From: Mycolicibacterium alvei
GTDB taxonomy: Bacteria > Actinomycetota > Actinomycetes > Mycobacteriales > Mycobacteriaceae
Length of the DNA stretch: 64,000 nucleotides
Direction: 5' to 3'
Assembly (NCBI RefSeq): GCF_010727325.1
Contig: NZ_AP022565.1
Coordinates: forward strand, 4,340,001-4,404,000
Part shown: in pieces, positions 53,629-62,320 of the stretch
Position numbering within the stretch: position 1 is the first letter of the stretch
Layout: each line of letters opens with the position of its first letter
Program-made: the position numbers and the translations under genes
The notes under the pieces: model-generated
The model's database searches: none
Seen by the model: only the letters and a program-made list of their open reading frames with translations
Told to the model about the DNA's origin: nothing

Positions 53629-53677
53629 AGACGCAAAAATCGCCCTTTTCCGATGCGAAAAGGGCGATTTTGCGTCT
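53629..53677. terminator. Bidirectional terminator between fadA6 and ipdC
   Basis: A 21-bp stem with a single bulged A pairs 53629-53650 with 53657-53677 around a six-base loop; the arms contain TCGCCCTTTTC and GAAAAGGGCGA and A/T runs at the base on both strands. It lies 14 bases from each converging stop. Confidence 0.92.
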
Positions 53678-53693
53678 GCGCGGCGGAGCGAGG

Positions 53694-54764
53694 CTACTGG
53701 ATGTAGGCCGACGCCGACTGCAGATGTGCGACGGCGTCGTCGACGATCTTCTGCACCAGTTCGGCGCACGACGGCAGATCGTCGATGATGCCCGCAACCT
53801 GTCCCGAGGCCAGCACGCCGGCGTCGGTATTACCTTCCACCAGACCGGCTTTGAGCAGCATCGGGGTGTTGGCCGCCATAACGACCTGTGACCAGGTGAG
53901 TTCCTTGCCGTGCCGCATGGCCAGGCCGTCCTTGATCATCGAGGGCCAGCTCATCCCCGAAAGCTTCTTGAACTTCTGGGCGTTGCCGATCGCAGCGGCG
54001 AATCCGCGTGCCCGCGAACCGCTTTCCAGCTTCTCCACCAGCCCGGTGCGTAGCACCCGGTGCGGCATGCCGTCGACCCGGGTGGATACCACGGTGCCGT
54101 CCAGCGCGGCGTGCAGGTAGCGCTGCTTGACGGCGTCGGGCACGGTCGAGTCGGATGTGAGCAGGAACCGGGTCCCCATGGCCACTCCAGCGGCGCCGTA
54201 CGACAGCGCGGCGGCCAGACCACGGCCGTCGAAGAAGCCGCCGGCGGCGATCACCGGCATGCCGGTGTCCTTGACCGCATCGAGCACCGAGGGCAACAGC
54301 AGCGTGGTGGCGACCGGACCGGTGTGGCCACCGCCCTCCCCGCCCTGCACGATCACCGCGTCGGCACCCCAGCCGGCCACCTTCTTGGCGTGCTTGGCCG
54401 CACCCACCGATGGGATCACCACGACGCCGGCATCTTTCAGCTTGGCGATCAGCTCGGGCTTGGGAGCTAGAGCGAAGGAGGCGACTTTGACTCCTTCGCG
54501 GATCAGGAGGTCGACACGATCACCGGCATCGCCCGCGTCGGCACGCATGTTGATGCCGAAGGGTTTGTCGGTGGCGGCCTTGACCTTGGTGACGGCGGTC
54601 TGCAGTTCCTCGAGCGTCATGGTCGCCGACGCCAGGATGCCGAGCCCGCCGGCGTTGGAGGTTGCGGCGACCAGTCGGGCACCGGCCACCCAGCCCATCC
54701 CGGTCTGCACGACGGGATGCTCGATGCCGACCAGTTCGGTCAGCGGAGTCTTGAGCTTGCCCAT
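53694..54764 (-). CDS. ipdC: FMN-dependent IpdC (nitronate monooxygenase-like)
   Basis: A 356-residue TIM-barrel flavoprotein of the NPD/2-nitropropane dioxygenase type: HPVVQTGMGWVAGARLVAA, VQGGEGGGHTG near 143, PVIAAGGFFDGRGLAAAL and GAAGVAMGTRFLLT. In the HIP pathway IpdC introduces a ring double bond before EchA20 opens ring D and yields the substrate of IpdAB. It lies three bases after ipdB on the same strand, last in echA20-ipdA-ipdB-ipdC. Confidence 0.92.
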   Translation of the reverse strand: MGKLKTPLTELVGIEHPVVQTGMGWVAGARLVAATSNAGGLGILASATMTLEELQTAVTKVKAATDKPFGINMRADAGDAGDRVDLLIREGVKVASFALAPKPELIAKLKDAGVVVIPSVGAAKHAKKVAGWGADAVIVQGGEGGGHTGPVATTLLLPSVLDAVKDTGMPVIAAGGFFDGRGLAAALSYGAAGVAMGTRFLLTSDSTVPDAVKQRYLHAALDGTVVSTRVDGMPHRVLRTGLVEKLESGSRARGFAAAIGNAQKFKKLSGMSWPSMIKDGLAMRHGKELTWSQVVMAANTPMLLKAGLVEGNTDAGVLASGQVAGIIDDLPSCAELVQKIVDDAVAHLQSASAYIQ

Positions 54765-54767
54765 CTT

Positions 54768-55517
54768 CTAGCCCTTGACCTCTTTGTCGCGCAGCGACTT
54801 CGGATCGATGACCTTGCGCAGGAGCCTGAGCTCCTCGTCGGTGGCCAGCCGGGTGGTCTCGGCCTGCTCAAGGCCGTGCACCTCGAAGGAGGTGTTCTCG
54901 GCGACCTGGCCGGCTTCGACGCCGGGGTGCAGCGACAGCGCACGCATCTGGTGGTCGGGGCCGTTGAAGTCGAACACGCCCAGGTTGGACACCACGCGGT
55001 AGACGTTGGCGAACCGGTAGGCCGGGTTCTCCGGATCGATCTTGTCCCAACCGATTCCGGAGACGATGTCCACCGAGTCGCAGAACACCCGCTTGGTGTG
55101 GTTGCCGACGAAGTAGCTCGTGGCGTGGTTGATGCTGTTTCCGGGCGCGCCGCGGACCCCGAACATCTGCCGGGTCGGGTGCTGGATAGGGCCGAAGGCC
55201 GACAGGTTCTGGTTGCCGTAGCGGTCGATCTGGTTGGCGCCCATCACCACATGGCGCTTGCCCCAGGCCAGGGTCTCGAAGACCCGGTTGAACGGCATCC
55301 AGCCCTCGACGGCGAACGGCGCGCCCATGGCCGGAGTGTCGGCCATGATGCGGGCCTCACCGTCGGTCAGCACGATGTCGGGGGAGAAGGTCAGCCGGGC
55401 CAGTCGGGCACCGATCTGGACCACGGTGGTCATCGGGCTGGCCATGATCTCGCCGGCGTCGCGGAACAGCTCGGCGCAGGCGACGGCGCACACCTCGGCA
55501 CGGGTCACGGCAATCAC
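54768..55517 (-). CDS. ipdB: COCHEA-CoA hydrolase subunit B
   Basis: A 249-residue protein of the class I CoA-transferase fold (ADTPAMGAPFAVEGWMPFNR, GANQIDRYGNQNLS, VSGIGWDKIDPENPAYRF). With IpdA it makes a heterotetramer that hydrolyses the last steroid ring as a CoA thioester instead of transferring CoA. The SENG catalytic Glu motif of true CoA-transferases, present in ScoB of this window, is missing here, as expected. GTG start overlapping the ipdA stop. Confidence 0.93.
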   Translation of the reverse strand: MIAVTRAEVCAVACAELFRDAGEIMASPMTTVVQIGARLARLTFSPDIVLTDGEARIMADTPAMGAPFAVEGWMPFNRVFETLAWGKRHVVMGANQIDRYGNQNLSAFGPIQHPTRQMFGVRGAPGNSINHATSYFVGNHTKRVFCDSVDIVSGIGWDKIDPENPAYRFANVYRVVSNLGVFDFNGPDHQMRALSLHPGVEAGQVAENTSFEVHGLEQAETTRLATDEELRLLRKVIDPKSLRDKEVKG

Positions 55518-56401
55518 TTGTTTTCCTCCTGAGCAGTCTTGAACGCACGGACCGCGGCCTGGTAATCGGCTTCGCTACCGGACAGGTACGTCTTGACGAA
55601 CTCGGCCCAGGTCTCGTCGGAACCGGCGGCCTCGGCGTAGTGGCGCTGGAACTTCTCGTCGCGCCGGTAATCGGGCTCGTTGGTGGTGAAGTGCGCACCG
55701 CCCGGAGCCTCGACCACGGAATCAACCATCATCCGGTTGATCAGCAGGGCCTGCGTCGGAACGGCTTTGACCAGCTCCTCGGTGGACACCACGCGCTCCA
55801 CGGACAGGAAGCGGCGCTGTGCCGACATGAGGAACAGGTCATCGAAGTACGGGTCGATGCCGGTGTAGGCCGCATTACCCTTGGCGTCACCGAGATTCAT
55901 GTGCACGAACGCCGCGTCGAGGTTCAGCGCAGGCATCGCGACGAGTTCTTCGTAGGCACCGTCGGTGGGGTATGGGGACTTCACGGTCTTGAGCTCGTCG
56001 CCCCAGAATGTGCGGACGTCGGTACCGAGACCGGCCCGGATCGGCAGGAATGGCAGCCGCTGGGCGGCAGCCTGCAGGCCGCAGCGCAGCATGCCCTCGT
56101 CCATCTCACGGGCCTCGATCGCACCGGTGGTGCGGGCCTTGGCGAACCACGGGTCGTAGAACGGCGGCGAGTCCAGCGACACGAAGCCGTAGTAGGCGCG
56201 CTTGACCTTGCCGGCCGAGCACAGCAGGCCCAGATCGGGACCGCCGTAGGTGACCACGGTCAGGTCCTTGACGTCGGTGCGCAGCAGGGCGCGGACGAAG
56301 GCCATCGGCTTGCGCCGAGAGCCCCAGCCGCCGAGGCCGATCGTCATACCGCTTTCGATCGAGGCGACCGCCTCGTCGAGCGTTGTCCTTTTATCTGTCA
56401 T
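55514..56401 (-). CDS. ipdA: COCHEA-CoA hydrolase subunit A
   Basis: A 295-residue CoA-transferase-fold subunit starting with DEAVASIESGMTIGLGGWGS, then VVTYGGPDLGLLCSAGKVKR, EMDEGMLRCGLQAAAQRLPF and GDAKGNAAYTGIDPYFDD. IpdA contains the acidic catalytic residue of the hydrolase. It overlaps echA20 upstream and ipdB downstream by four bases each. Confidence 0.93.
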   Translation of the reverse strand: MTDKRTTLDEAVASIESGMTIGLGGWGSRRKPMAFVRALLRTDVKDLTVVTYGGPDLGLLCSAGKVKRAYYGFVSLDSPPFYDPWFAKARTTGAIEAREMDEGMLRCGLQAAAQRLPFLPIRAGLGTDVRTFWGDELKTVKSPYPTDGAYEELVAMPALNLDAAFVHMNLGDAKGNAAYTGIDPYFDDLFLMSAQRRFLSVERVVSTEELVKAVPTQALLINRMMVDSVVEAPGGAHFTTNEPDYRRDEKFQRHYAEAAGSDETWAEFVKTYLSGSEADYQAAVRAFKTAQEENK

Positions 56402-57156
56402 GCCTTGGATCCCTTCTCGGTTCCGGCGAACGCGTCGCGGTGTTCGTCGGACACACCGGACAAGTTGAGTTCGAAGGTGAAACCCTGCTCCATGCGGTAC
56501 CGCGCGTTGACGGGCTGCACGTCGATGAAGTTCAGCGCCTCCTTGGCGGCGCGGATCACCCGGGTGTCCTTGCTGGCGATATCGCGGGCCACCCGCAGTG
56601 CCGACTCGTCGAGATCCTCACGCGGAACGACCTCGTGCACCGAACCGAAGTGGTGCAGCGTCTCGGCGGGAACGGTTGCGGCGGTGAAGAACAGCCGGCG
56701 CATCAGGTGCTGGGGGACCAGGCGGGACAAGTGGGTGGCGGCACCGAGTGCGCCGCGCTCGACCTCTGGGAGGCCGAACTTGGCGTCATCGGAGGCAACG
56801 ATCACATCGGCGTTGCCGACCAGGCCGATCCCGCCGCCGACGCAGAAGCCGTTGACGGCTGCGACGACGGGAACCTCGCACTCGTACACGGATTTGAACG
56901 CGTGGTAGCAGCCGCGGTTGGCGTCGATCAGCGCGCCGAAGCCCTCGGTGTTCTGCATCTCCTTGATGTCCACGCCGGCGTTGAAGCCGCGTCCCTCGGC
57001 ACGCAGGATCACCACATGGGTGCTCTTGTCGCGCCCGGCCGCGGTGATCGCATCGCCGAGTTCGAACCAGCCGGCCGACGGGATGGCGTTGACGGGCGGG
57101 TAGTTGACGGTGACCGAGACGATGCCCGGCTCGACTGTCTTGGTGGTGATCGTCAT
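56398..57156 (-). CDS. echA20: Crotonase-family ring hydrolase EchA20
   Basis: A 252-residue crotonase. The oxyanion-hole segments are RGFNAGVDIKEMQNTEGFG near 65 and NGFCVGGGIGLVGNADVIVAS near 107. EchA20 acts as a hydrolase on a beta-keto CoA ring intermediate. The ATG at 57156 is used; a TTG directly before it is less likely. First gene of echA20-ipdA-ipdB-ipdC, with a KstR2 box 31 bases upstream. Confidence 0.92.
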   Translation of the reverse strand: MTITTKTVEPGIVSVTVNYPPVNAIPSAGWFELGDAITAAGRDKSTHVVILRAEGRGFNAGVDIKEMQNTEGFGALIDANRGCYHAFKSVYECEVPVVAAVNGFCVGGGIGLVGNADVIVASDDAKFGLPEVERGALGAATHLSRLVPQHLMRRLFFTAATVPAETLHHFGSVHEVVPREDLDESALRVARDIASKDTRVIRAAKEALNFIDVQPVNARYRMEQGFTFELNLSGVSDEHRDAFAGTEKGSKA

Positions 57157-57186
57157 CAATCCACTTCCTGAAGGGGTCGCTACCTA

Positions 57187-57200
57187 AGCAAGCACTTGCT
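57187..57200. promoter_or_regulatory. KstR2 operator between echA20 and the 57.2-kb SDR
   Basis: AGCAAGCACTTGCT matches AnCAAGnnCTTGnT. It sits in the 59-base gap between divergent starts and can control both operons. Confidence 0.93.
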
Positions 57201-57215
57201 TGGTACGCTAGCACA

Positions 57216-57995
57216 GTGACCGATACGCCAGAAGCTGGTGCCATCAATTTGGGTTTGACCGGCAAGGTGGTCCTGGTGACCGGCGGGGTGCGCGGAGTCG
57301 GCGCTGGAATCAGCGCGGTTTTCGCCGGTCAGGGCGCCACCGTGGTGACCTGCGCACGCCGTCCGGTCGAGGGACTGCCCTACGAATTCCACAGCTGCGA
57401 TATCCGCGATGACGACTCGGTGGCTGCCATGATCGACGCGGTCGTCGCCAAGCACGGCCGGCTGGATGTCGTGGTGAACAACGCGGGCGGCTCTCCCTAC
57501 GTGCTCGCCGCGGATGCGTCGGCGAAGTTCAGCACCAAGATCATCGAGCTCAACCTGCTGGGCGCGCTGTCGGTGTCCACCCATGCCAATGCGGTGATGC
57601 AGAAGCAGGACACCGGCGGCGCGATCGTCAACATCTCCAGCGTGAGCGGACACCGCCCGACTCCGGGCACCGCGGCCTATGGCGCGGCCAAGGCCGGTAT
57701 CGACAACCTGACCACCACACTGGCCGTCGAATGGGCGCCCAGGGTTCGGGTGAACTCCGTGGTGGTCGGCATGGTCGAGACCGAGCAGTCCGAGCTGTTC
57801 TACGGCGACGCCGAGTCGGTGGCCGCGGTGGCCGCCACCGTTCCGCTGGGCCGGCTGGCCAAACCTGCCGATATCGGTTGGGCCGCAGCATTTTTGGCCT
57901 CTGGCGCCGCGTCCTACATCAGTGGGGCGGCGCTGCAGGTGCATGGCGGTGGCGAACCGCCGAACTACCTCGACGCCTCAAGCGCCAACAAATAA
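57216..57995 (+). CDS. KstR2-regulon SDR (Rv3549c-like)
   Basis: A 259-residue SDR with VTGGVRGVGAGIS near residue 19, NNAGGSPYVLA, NISSVSGHRP and catalytic AYGAAKAG near 155. Position matches Rv3549c. Its substrate in the HIP pathway has not been assigned; a ketone or alcohol of a C/D-ring intermediate is likely. GTG start 15 bases after the KstR2 box. Confidence 0.87.
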   Translation: MTDTPEAGAINLGLTGKVVLVTGGVRGVGAGISAVFAGQGATVVTCARRPVEGLPYEFHSCDIRDDDSVAAMIDAVVAKHGRLDVVVNNAGGSPYVLAADASAKFSTKIIELNLLGALSVSTHANAVMQKQDTGGAIVNISSVSGHRPTPGTAAYGAAKAGIDNLTTTLAVEWAPRVRVNSVVVGMVETEQSELFYGDAESVAAVAATVPLGRLAKPADIGWAAAFLASGAASYISGAALQVHGGGEPPNYLDASSANK

Positions 57996-58006
57996 GGAGA
58001 ACAGCT

Positions 58007-58912
58007 ATGGGATTGCTCGACGGCCGGGTGGTCATCGTGACGGGTGCCGGTGGCGGTATCGGACGTGAGCACGCGCTCGCGTTCGCCGCCGAAGGGGCCC
58101 GCGTCGTGGTCAACGACATCGGGGTCGGCTTGGATGGTTCGCCCGCCGGCGGCGGCAGCGCGGCGCAGAACGTGGTCGACGAGATCGTCGCCGCGGGAGG
58201 CGAAGCCGTCGCCAACGGTTCCAACGTCGCGGACTGGGCGCAGGCCGAAGCGCTGATCCAGAACGCCATAGATAGTTTTGGCGACCTTCACGTTCTCGTC
58301 AACAATGCCGGCATCGTGCGCGACCGGATGTTCGCCAACGCCACCGAAGAAGAATTCGACGCCGTCACCGCCGTGCACCTCAAGGGGCACTTCGCCACCA
58401 TGAAGCATGCCGCCGCGTACTGGCGGGCCAAGTCCAAGGCCGGCGAGACCGTTGATGCGCGCATCATCAACACCAGCTCCGGCGCCGGTCTGCAGGGCAG
58501 CGTCGGCCAGGCCACCTACAGCGCCTCCAAGGCCGGTATCGCCGCGCTGACCCTGGTGGCCGCCGCCGAGATGGGCCGCTACGGCGTCACCGCGAATGCC
58601 ATTGCGCCCTCGGCCCGGACCCGGATGACCGAGACGGTGTTCGCCGACATGATGGCCACCCAGGACGATGCCTTCGACGCCATGGCCGCCGAGAACATCT
58701 CCCCGCTGGTGGTGTGGCTGGGCAGCGTCGAGTCGCGTGACGTCACCGGCAAGACGTTCGAGATCGAGGGCGGCAAGATCCGCGTCGCCGAGGGTTGGGC
58801 GCACGGACCGCAGATCGACAAGGGCGCCAAGTGGGATCCCGCCGAGCTGGGCCCGGTCGTCACCGACCTGCTGGCCAAGGCCCGCCCCGCGGTTCCGGTC
58901 TACGGCGCCTGA
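58007..58912 (+). CDS. KstR2-regulon SDR (Rv3548c-like)
   Basis: A 301-residue SDR with VTGAGGGIGREHALAFAAEG, NDIGVGLDG, NNAGIVRDRMFANAT and catalytic TYSASKAG near 168. The longer C-terminus (about 45 residues beyond a classical SDR) and GGGIGREHA resemble 17-beta-HSD4-type dehydrogenase domains acting on CoA esters. AAGGAG precedes the ATG. Second gene of the SDR pair; ends at a perfect palindrome terminator. Confidence 0.87.
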   Translation: MGLLDGRVVIVTGAGGGIGREHALAFAAEGARVVVNDIGVGLDGSPAGGGSAAQNVVDEIVAAGGEAVANGSNVADWAQAEALIQNAIDSFGDLHVLVNNAGIVRDRMFANATEEEFDAVTAVHLKGHFATMKHAAAYWRAKSKAGETVDARIINTSSGAGLQGSVGQATYSASKAGIAALTLVAAAEMGRYGVTANAIAPSARTRMTETVFADMMATQDDAFDAMAAENISPLVVWLGSVESRDVTGKTFEIEGGKIRVAEGWAHGPQIDKGAKWDPAELGPVVTDLLAKARPAVPVYGA

Positions 58913-58936
58913 CCTTTTTCCCACGAGGACGCGCAA

Positions 58937-58968
58937 AGGCCCCCGAAATCCATGGATTTCGGGGGCCT
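58937..58968. terminator. Bidirectional terminator, perfect 32-base palindrome
   Basis: The 32 bases read the same on both strands; arms are AGGCCCCCGAAATCCA and its exact complement, giving a stem of at least 14 bp with a CATG loop. It lies between converging stop codons 24 and 17 bases away. Confidence 0.92.
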
Positions 58969-58985
58969 GAGCGTTTTCTGACGGT

Positions 58986-60464
58986 TTAGGCGGCGTCCTT
59001 GTTGCTGGCGGTGTCGCTGCCGGCATCGCCCTTGTCACCGGCCGACTTGCTCGGCTGGCCGGTGGCCTTCTTGACGGCATCGCCGAACTTCTTGATCGAC
59101 GACGACACCTGGTCCTGGGCATCCTCGACCGCGGTCTTGACCCGTTCGCCGTTTCGGCTGAGCGACTTCGTGACGCCCGGTACAGCCTTGTTGCCGTCGG
59201 ACAGATTGGTCGCACCACGAGGCTTGACGATGTTGTCGACAGCGGCCTTGAGCTTCGCCTTCGCTCCGCTGTCGGCGACCGACGCAGCGGCCGCCGGTTC
59301 CTCTGCGGCTGAGACCTTTTCGTTCGATCCCGCAGGTGCGGACGCCGGAGATGCCTCCGGAGCCGATGCCTCCGGTGCCGACGCGAGACGACGCGAGACC
59401 ACGTTGGTGTCAACCGCGGTCTTCATGTTCTCCACCTCGGTGGAGACCTTCTCCTGCAGTTGGTCGGTGGCGGTCTGCGCCGGGGGGAGGACCCGCTTGA
59501 TGATCTGTGCGTTGATCGCCCGGTTGAACTTGATCACCGAGAAGGATGCGTCGGCCACACTGTGGCTGATCGCGGTCGCGATCTTCGTGATGTCGCCGGT
59601 CTGGAAGGCCGCCTTGACCTGATCAGAGGCGGCAGTCAACTGGCGCGACAACGTCCGAAGCTGAAGGCCTACCTCGTGCTCGAAGGTCGGTTCAGGGCTG
59701 AACTGCTGGCCGTTCCAGTTCACCAGGGTCCAGCCGTCCTCGTTGTTGCCCTCGATGACCACGTAATCGGTGTTATCCAACTGAGCGGACTGCAGCAGCT
59801 GGAGCTTCTCCATCACGGTGAGGTTTTTAACGTTCATCATCGTCCAGAACATGATGGTGCCGCCGTGCGAGAACACCACGGCATTTCGATCGCCGTTGTC
59901 GTAAATGGTCTGCAGCGCACCGTCGACCCTCGCGTCGAACGAGTACCCGTTCTCGGTGGTGCCCGGCATGAAGGTGCCCTTGTTGAAATACTCCACCGGA
60001 ATCTGGGGGATGACACCCGGGAAGGTCCACCCGATCGGGTACAGCCCGTATCCGCTCTGAGCCCCGGACTCCGGCGTGCCCTCGAAGACGCCGGCCGGGA
60101 TCTCCTGGATGCCGGGTAGCACCTGGATCGGCATGCCCAGGTACTGCGACATGGGCGCCGCGGTCAGCTGGGTCCGCACCATCGTCGACGCATAGATGCC
60201 ATCGTAGTTGTTGTCGCCCAGCTTGGCGGCGATGTCACGGGCCTGCTGCTGGCCCTTCTCGGTGAGCACCGGACCGGGTGTCGTCGTGTCGATCAGGCCG
60301 GAGGCGTTGCCCGCCGACTCGCCGTGACGGATGAACGTCACGCGCATGACCTCGGCGGCATGGGCGACGGGCATCGCCATGCAAAACGCGAGGAATGCCA
60401 GGGCGACACCCCCTAGAAGGCTTCGATATCGTGACGCCGGCGCGCCATCCCCGCGGCGATTCAT
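58986..60464 (-). CDS. Secreted histidine phosphatase with GNKA C-terminal module
   Basis: A 492-residue exported protein. A signal peptide ends near AHAAE (residue 38). Residues about 40-270 form a histidine-phosphatase domain with catalytic FIRHGESAGNASG, Arg in TMVRTQLTAAP, acid in IPAGVFEG and second His in VVFSHGGTIMFW. Then follow about 90 helical residues, an Ala/Pro/Ser-rich linker and the module RGATNLSDGNKAVPG, an amphipathic helix (VKTAVEDAQDQVSSSIKKF) and a Lys/Ser/Asp tail. The ATG is five bases after GGAGGA. The active site looks intact; substrate unknown. Confidence 0.82.
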   Translation of the reverse strand: MNRRGDGAPASRYRSLLGGVALAFLAFCMAMPVAHAAEVMRVTFIRHGESAGNASGLIDTTTPGPVLTEKGQQQARDIAAKLGDNNYDGIYASTMVRTQLTAAPMSQYLGMPIQVLPGIQEIPAGVFEGTPESGAQSGYGLYPIGWTFPGVIPQIPVEYFNKGTFMPGTTENGYSFDARVDGALQTIYDNGDRNAVVFSHGGTIMFWTMMNVKNLTVMEKLQLLQSAQLDNTDYVVIEGNNEDGWTLVNWNGQQFSPEPTFEHEVGLQLRTLSRQLTAASDQVKAAFQTGDITKIATAISHSVADASFSVIKFNRAINAQIIKRVLPPAQTATDQLQEKVSTEVENMKTAVDTNVVSRRLASAPEASAPEASPASAPAGSNEKVSAAEEPAAAASVADSGAKAKLKAAVDNIVKPRGATNLSDGNKAVPGVTKSLSRNGERVKTAVEDAQDQVSSSIKKFGDAVKKATGQPSKSAGDKGDAGSDTASNKDAA

Positions 60465-60648
60465 GTGCTTCCTCCATCGTGGATGTACGGATTTCACGCG
60501 ACCTGCCGGTGAGGGTTCGCTGACCGGCCAGATGAATTGTCTGACTGTTCGCTGTTAAGGCGAGCAGTTATCCCATCGTGCGGGAAGGAATTTGACAGGA
60601 GTCCTGCCTCTGCTACCCGCCGGATCGATGGAGTGCAGATACGGGTCA

Positions 60649-60676
60649 GTCCCCCTCCTCGGGCGAGGAGGGGGAC
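60649..60676. terminator. Hairpin between the two histidine phosphatase genes
   Basis: GTCCCCCTCCTC (60649-60660) pairs exactly with GAGGAGGGGGAC (60665-60676) around GGGC, with GGTC/GACC extending the stem. It lies downstream of the 60.7-kb gene on its strand, so the two phosphatases are separate transcripts. The other ~150 bases here hold nothing recognisable. Confidence 0.85.
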
Positions 60677-60712
60677 CGACCCGGTTGGTATTACGTTGCG
60701 CTACTACCTATT

Positions 60713-62119
60713 TCACGCGGCGTCCTTGGCCTTCTGCTTGGGCTTGCTGTCGTCGGACTTGTCCGCCTTGCCGGCCTTGGCGGCGCTGGTGAGCTTCTTG
60801 ACGGTCTCGCGGGCTTGCCTGGCTGAGGACTCGACCTCGCCCCGCACGTCGTTCGCGGCACGGTTAACCCGGTCGCGAACCGCGGAGACAGCCTTACCCG
60901 GCTCGGCCTTGTTGCCATCGGTCAACTTGGTGGCGCCGTTTGTCGTGCGGGCCGTGGTGATCGTGGCCTTGACCGAATCGGCGGTCGTCTCGACCTCCGC
61001 CTTGGTGTCGTCGGCGAGTTCGGCCACTGCCGGGGCGCTGCTCGCGTTGACGGTCTTCTGGGTGCTGAGCTTCGATACCTGCGACGTCGACTGGCCGATC
61101 GAACCGGGGATGCCGGTGATCGCGTTGACGGTGTCGGTCACCGAGTCCGTGACGAACTTGACCCCGGCCTGCGCGACATCCTGGACACCCTGCGCCCCGG
61201 TGGTGACGATGCCCTCGGCGTCGAGCGACAAGACCGGGATGCGCATGTTGTAGACGGCCTTCTGCGGCGCGACGATCAGATCTCGGACGTTGACGAACAT
61301 CTGGGTGGGGTAGTTGGCTGCTCCGACCTCTTCGCCGGCCCATTCCTTGAGGGTCCAACTGCCGTCGGCATTCTTCTCCACGACGACCGTGTCGGTGTTG
61401 TTCAACTGATGCTGCGCGAACAGCATCAGGTTCGGGTTGTCGACGTTCATCATCGTCCACATCATGATGGTGGCGCCGTGAGAGAACACCGCGGCGTCGA
61501 CCTCGCCGTCACCATTGGTGTCCGTGGTGCCTGACTCCACGTCGGCGAGTGCATTCGTCACGCGCTCGTTGAACTCCAGGCCGTTCTCACCGCCGGGGAC
61601 CGAGACGAACTGCAGGCCCATGGTCCACGCCAACGGCGCGAGGATGTAGCCGATGCGGCCGATGCCGTCACCTTCGGGGACGCCCTCGAAGATGCCGGCA
61701 CTGATCTCCTGCACGCCGGAGTTCCGCTGCGGGTTGTCCGGGTCGAACGCACCCAGGATCGTGACCGGCAACCCGCGCTTGGCGGCGAACGGCGCCGCGG
61801 TCTCCTGGGTGCGAATCATGGTCGAGGCGTAGAGCGCGTCGTACTTGGTGCACTGCGCGGTCGGGCACTGAGCATTGGCCCAGTCCAGCGCCTGCTGTTG
61901 GCCGGTCACGCCGCCGTTCTGGTTCACCTGGTCATTGGTCAGGTGCGGTCCCGGGGTACTGGTGTCGATGTAACCGGACGCATTGCCCTGCGACTCGGCG
62001 TGCCGGATGAACGTCACGGTCATCGCGGCGGCAGGCAGGGTGGCTGCGGCGAACAAAGAACACGCCGTCAGGGTGGTTGCGGCGGCACCAGCAGCCCGGC
62101 GTCGCGTGGGTCGTTGCAT
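60713..62119 (-). CDS. Secreted histidine phosphatase with GNKA C-terminal module (paralogue)
   Basis: A 468-residue exported protein. Signal peptide residues 1 to about 31 (LFAAATLPAAA). The phosphatase domain has FIRHAESQGNASG (RHA replaces RHG), TMIRTQETAAP, EISAGIFEG and AAVFSHGATIMMW. An extended helical region and the tail NGATKLTDGNKAEPG, a basic amphipathic helix (RDRVNRAANDVRGEVESSAR) and a Lys/Asp-rich end follow. It aligns with the 58.9-kb protein across its length, so they arose by duplication. ATG start; catalytic His and Arg residues are kept. Confidence 0.82.
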   Translation of the reverse strand: MQRPTRRRAAGAAATTLTACSLFAAATLPAAAMTVTFIRHAESQGNASGYIDTSTPGPHLTNDQVNQNGGVTGQQQALDWANAQCPTAQCTKYDALYASTMIRTQETAAPFAAKRGLPVTILGAFDPDNPQRNSGVQEISAGIFEGVPEGDGIGRIGYILAPLAWTMGLQFVSVPGGENGLEFNERVTNALADVESGTTDTNGDGEVDAAVFSHGATIMMWTMMNVDNPNLMLFAQHQLNNTDTVVVEKNADGSWTLKEWAGEEVGAANYPTQMFVNVRDLIVAPQKAVYNMRIPVLSLDAEGIVTTGAQGVQDVAQAGVKFVTDSVTDTVNAITGIPGSIGQSTSQVSKLSTQKTVNASSAPAVAELADDTKAEVETTADSVKATITTARTTNGATKLTDGNKAEPGKAVSAVRDRVNRAANDVRGEVESSARQARETVKKLTSAAKAGKADKSDDSKPKQKAKDAA

Positions 62120-62267
62120 CGGGTCTCCATCGGTTCACGAGTGTGTGGCTTGCCGCTCACCTAACATTCACTGTGTGCGGGCTCACAGAACATAATTCAG
62201 AATCTGTTCACTCGTCAATTCTGCTACCGCGAGTTGCGTAACTGGTGTTTCCCGCATATCCGCACAA

Positions 62268-62306
62268 CAGACAGCGCCCCCGGACAATGTCGGGGGGCGC
62301 AGTCTG
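62268..62306. terminator. Hairpin terminator after the Ddn-like gene
   Basis: GCGCCCCC (62274-62281) pairs with GGGGGCGC (62293-62300), with outer CAGAC/GTCTG pairs and an inner GAC/GTC. It lies 15 bases after the Ddn-like stop on the minus strand. Confidence 0.8.
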
Positions 62307-62320
62307 CGGTCAGGGGGTGC

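Noticed and set aside
54768..56401. ipdA/ipdB as ordinary CoA-transferases
   Set aside because: The SENG catalytic motif is absent, and gene order with echA20 and ipdC behind a KstR2 box identifies them as IpdAB.
60537..61253. Forward frame opposite the second histidine phosphatase tail
   Set aside because: Its apparent signal-like composition is produced by complementing the Lys/Ala-rich tail of the real gene.
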